A stretch of DNA of 22,240 bases, taken from IMG/VR virus record IMGVR_UViG_3300009326_000014, positions 1-22,240 of that record; one strand, 5' to 3'. The notes beneath the pieces are model-generated. The model was given only the letters and a program-made list of their open reading frames with translations, did not search any database and was not told where the DNA came from. This stretch comes from a virus. The number at the start of each line of letters is the position of its first letter. Positions within the stretch are counted from its first letter, which is position 1. Shown here piece by piece: positions 20,768 to 22,240 of the stretch. The translations under genes were made by a program, and so were the position numbers.

Positions 20768-21328
20768 TCATGGCCTCATCGCCTCATCGTCGCGTGTCTT
20801 CTCACTCGCAAAATCCACCAACGGTGAACCCGCCGCCTTGCCCTTGCCCGGCTTCAGCGTCCCGCCGGCATGCGGAGTGAGCCCAAACTTCGCCCACAAC
20901 TTCTGCAGCTTATCCAGCGCGCCGTTCATCGCCCGAACCGCCGGCGTCTCCTGCTCGTACCCACTCTCCGTGCAGAAAATCCATCGATCCGGGTCCTCGG
21001 CGAGCCACAGCTTCTTGCGCTGATACAAGTCCCACTGATCACACAGCGCTTCGAGCGCTTCCAAGTGCAACTGCGTCAGCGACCCCTGCTCGACCAACAG
21101 CGGAGCGATCCGTTCCCAATACTCCCGCCCGTAAGTCCCCAACGTTCCCGGCGCAGTCGGAACATCATTAAGCGGCTTCGATTTCGCACCCTTCGTCGAC
21201 GAACTCCCCCGCGCCGATCGGCGCGGCGTCTTTTTCACCGACTTCCGCGCTGTCTTGGGTTTCGCCGGCTTCTTCGCCGCGGTCTTTGTGCTCACTCGCT
21301 TGGTCGCCAGCGGATACCCCCCCCTCAA
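20768..21328 (-). CDS. Phage terminase small subunit, P27 family
   Basis: 186 aa in this frame from a TTG. The C-terminal two thirds match the P27-type small terminase: a KPLNDVPTAPGTLG lead-in, YGREYWERIAPLLVEQGSLT, LHLEALEALCDQWDLYQR helices, and a final region with ETPAVRAMNGALDKLQKLW and AKFGLTP, the usual 'N...L..L...FGLTP' ending. It recognises viral DNA and loads the large terminase. The N-terminus (about residues 8-50) is a histone-H1-like Lys/Ala/Pro/Ser tail, unusual for the family and probably DNA-binding. The real start is uncertain; the gene may begin at 21419 with a frameshift at the G8 run. The stop is 3 nt before the terminase large subunit start. Confidence 0.85.
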   Translation of the reverse strand: MRGGYPLATKRVSTKTAAKKPAKPKTARKSVKKTPRRSARGSSSTKGAKSKPLNDVPTAPGTLGTYGREYWERIAPLLVEQGSLTQLHLEALEALCDQWDLYQRKKLWLAEDPDRWIFCTESGYEQETPAVRAMNGALDKLQKLWAKFGLTPHAGGTLKPGKGKAAGSPLVDFASEKTRDDEAMRP

Positions 21329-21419
21329 AATTCGCCGAAAAAATATGCGCGATGGCGGCTTGGTCTACGCTCGTCAGGTCGATTAGAAAATCGGCCCCCC
21401 TGGTGCTCATGCTTGTCAT
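21168..21419 (-). CDS. 83-aa ORF; probably the 5' part of the terminase small subunit in another frame
   Basis: It begins at an ATG coupled to the HNH stop (ATGA). The first ~31 residues (MTSMSTRGADFLIDLTSVDQ, then AAIAHIFSANFEG) look like real protein. After a run of eight G (21317-21324 as C on the plus strand) the frame becomes an acidic, featureless sequence, while the +1 frame carries on as the Lys/Ala/Pro-rich N-terminus of the terminase small subunit. Removing one G would fuse the two into ...SANFEGGYPLATKRVST.... The most economical reading is one gene interrupted by a homopolymer indel, or read through by ribosomal slippage. An independent overlapping 83-aa gene remains possible. Confidence 0.5.
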   Translation of the reverse strand: MTSMSTRGADFLIDLTSVDQAAIAHIFSANFEGGVSAGDQASEHKDRGEEAGETQDSAEVGEKDAAPIGAGEFVDEGCEIEAA

Positions 21420-21697
21420 TCGCGTTGCTCGAGCATGGTCTTGGCGCTGTGACAACTGTCGCAAAGTGGCTGCCAGTTTTGTTCATTCCAAAAGAGTTCG
21501 GCGTTGCCGCGGTGTGGTATGACGTGGTCAACGCAAGTCGCCGGCGTCGTGTCGCCTTTCGCCTGGCACGCTCGACAAAGCGGGTGTTCATCGCGGTAGA
21601 TCTTGGCCGCCTGCTGCCATCGCCTGTTGTAACCACGCTTCGCCGCGGATGGCCTGGTCTTTCGTTTAGGCCGCTGGCGTTTGGCTCGCGTAGGCAT
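21416..21697 (-). CDS. HNH endonuclease
   Basis: From the ATG at 21697 this encodes 93 aa (MPTRAKRQRPKRK...). The core is a typical phage HNH nuclease: a CRAC zinc knuckle, then CVDHVIPHRG containing the DH pair, then a spaced asparagine region (NEQNWQPL), then CDSCHSAK with the second CxxC and final His. The four cysteines and DH...N...H are intact, so it should be an active metal-dependent nickase or nuclease. HNH proteins next to TerS/TerL are common in HK97-type phages, where they assist terminase cleavage and packaging. I chose this start because the longer frame upstream runs through the preceding gene and has unlikely composition. Its TGA overlaps the next ATG (ATGA at 21416-21419). 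Confidence 0.9.
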   Translation of the reverse strand: MPTRAKRQRPKRKTRPSAAKRGYNRRWQQAAKIYRDEHPLCRACQAKGDTTPATCVDHVIPHRGNAELFWNEQNWQPLCDSCHSAKTMLEQRE

Positions 21698-22049
21698 TGG
21701 CTTCGCAGATGAGGCAGCGATCCGTGCGGACCAGGTTGCCGCAACTACAGCGCCACGGATCTGCTGTGCGTAAGGTGGCTCGTGTGTCCTGCAGTACCTG
21801 CTTGACGGCGGCAAAGCTACGTTTGAGGACCCGGGCGATCTCTCGGATTGAGCTACCTTCTCGGTGCAGTTGCTTGATAGCCGTGCGCTCCTCGGCCGTG
21901 ATGGGTAGCCGTCGACGCCTTGGCGTGGCTATCTTTCGAGCTCGACGACATACAGTTGCGACGGACACGCCGACCACCTCGGCGATCGTTGCTTGGCTGT
22001 GGCCGGCGGCCAACAGGGCAGCGATTTGTGATCGTTGATCGTCCGGCAT
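21666..22049 (-). CDS. Double helix-turn-helix protein with C-terminal zinc ribbon
   Basis: A 127-aa protein. Residues 5-40 form a resolvase/transposase-type HTH (AALLAAGHSQATIAEVVGVS followed by VATVCRRARKI). Residues 48-85 look like a second HTH (TAEERTAIKQLHREGSSIRE, then IARVLKRSFAAVKQVL). The C-terminus has CSCGNLVRTDRCLIC, a CxC...CxxC zinc-ribbon-like pattern. It is therefore probably a DNA-binding protein. Lying at the head of the packaging operon, it could be a late-gene regulator or an accessory to terminase recognition; neither is shown by sequence alone. No convincing Shine-Dalgarno precedes the ATG. Its 3' end overlaps the HNH gene by about 32 nt, suggesting translational coupling. 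Confidence 0.75.
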   Translation of the reverse strand: MPDDQRSQIAALLAAGHSQATIAEVVGVSVATVCRRARKIATPRRRRLPITAEERTAIKQLHREGSSIREIARVLKRSFAAVKQVLQDTRATLRTADPWRCSCGNLVRTDRCLICEANAYASQTPAA

Positions 22050-22082
22050 GGCAGAGAAAAAGTTTCCGAGATTTTGTGAGAC

Positions 22083-22097
22083 GCGCGCGCTTTTTCA
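22083..22097 (-). promoter_or_regulatory. Repeated 15-nt motif, copy 1 (before the HTH gene)
   Basis: The minus strand reads TGAAAAAGCGCGCGC, 34 nt before the start of the first complete gene. The identical 15-mer occurs twice more on the same strand, before the capsid gene and before the major tail protein gene. Position and orientation suggest a phage promoter or regulator site. No classical -35/-10 pair is evident, so its role is inferred. Confidence 0.45.
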
Positions 22098-22152
22098 TCG
22101 GTTGCGGGGCCGTGAATCTTGAAACGGACAGCAAGTTCCGGGCCGAGGAGTA

Positions 22153-22240
22153 CTACCCAATATCTTGCGCCGTGTCCTTCCGCTTGGGTGCGGTTAGCCG
22201 TTCGGCCGTGTCTCGGAGGTTCGATCTACGGAACCGAAGG
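22153..22240 (-). CDS. Possible 3' end of an upstream gene, cut by the right edge
   Basis: Of the three minus-strand frames entering from the right edge, only this one stays open for long. It gives 28 codons ending in TAG at 22153-22155; the other two meet stops sooner. The visible peptide is basic and polar (LRFRRSNLRDTAERL, then TAPKRKDTAQDIG) and would suit a DNA-binding or small phage protein tail. No domain can be recognised from so little. The 100-bp gap that follows, containing a repeated motif, fits the end of one transcription unit and the start of another. An open frame of this length can occur by chance in GC-rich DNA, so confidence is low. Confidence 0.3.
   Translation of the reverse strand, partial: LRFRRSNLRDTAERLTAPKRKDTAQDIG

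Noticed and set aside
19284-20771. 495-codon frame on the minus strand
   Set aside because: Same DNA as the terminase large subunit in another frame. The terminase motifs are all in the 590-aa frame, and this one is Gly/Arg/Val-rich noise.
19721-20827. 368-codon open frame on the plus strand
   Set aside because: It is antisense to the terminase large subunit. Arg/Pro/Leu-rich composition and lack of motifs show it is a GC-driven shadow frame.
22050-22152. Extended start for the first gene (ORF beginning MLSVSRF at 22134)
   Set aside because: That frame is different from the HTH frame, runs through the 15-nt motif, and has Arg/Ser-rich shadow composition.

Overview
The window is the structural (head and tail) half of an HK97-like siphophage or prophage. 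Every supportable gene is on the minus strand, so transcription runs from the right edge (about 22.2 kb) to the left edge. The base composition is GC-rich, genes are packed with 1-4 nt overlaps, and gene junctions carry REP-like palindromes (core GTAGTACC / CCGGCTTCAGCCGG / CCGCCTGAAGGCGG). From memory such palindromes are common in Planctomycetota chromosomes, so I infer a planctomycete host (Pirellulales-like). That is an inference, not a database result. No integrase, attachment site, tRNA, rRNA, CRISPR array or recognisable peptidoglycan endolysin is visible, so integrated prophage and free phage cannot be told apart.

Layout in transcription order: possible 3' end of an unseen gene (22153-22240); HTH/zinc-ribbon protein; HNH nuclease; terminase small subunit, apparently split by a G8 run; terminase large subunit; portal; S78-type prohead protease; a terminator-like hairpin; a lone 58-aa membrane protein; major capsid protein with an unusual hydrophobic N-terminus; HhH-containing connector-region protein; beta-rich structural protein; several small proteins; gp6-like connector; head-closure protein; a small structural protein; a fibre-like 407-aa protein; gp10-like protein; DUF3168-like tail terminator. 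Then comes an accessory cassette (two small hydrophobic proteins, a secreted thioredoxin-fold protein and a papain-like cysteine peptidase), followed by the major tail protein, two tail-chaperone-like genes, the second with a programmed -1 frameshift on A9, a SEC-C zinc peptide, the tape measure, a distal tail protein, a beta-helix-like fibre and a Ser-rich fibre protein cut by the left edge.

The genes form a nearly complete virion assembly line: packaging (TerS/TerL/portal), capsid maturation (protease/MCP), connector and neck, tail tube with its chaperone and ruler, and host-contact proteins. The least explained parts are the secreted thioredoxin-like plus cysteine peptidase pair inside the tail module, a 15-nt motif (TGAAAAAGCGCGCGC) repeated before the first gene, the capsid gene and the major tail gene, and a family of palindromic elements at gene seams. 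One of these is a perfect 108-bp duplicate that supplies start codons, and in one case a stop codon, to flanking genes.
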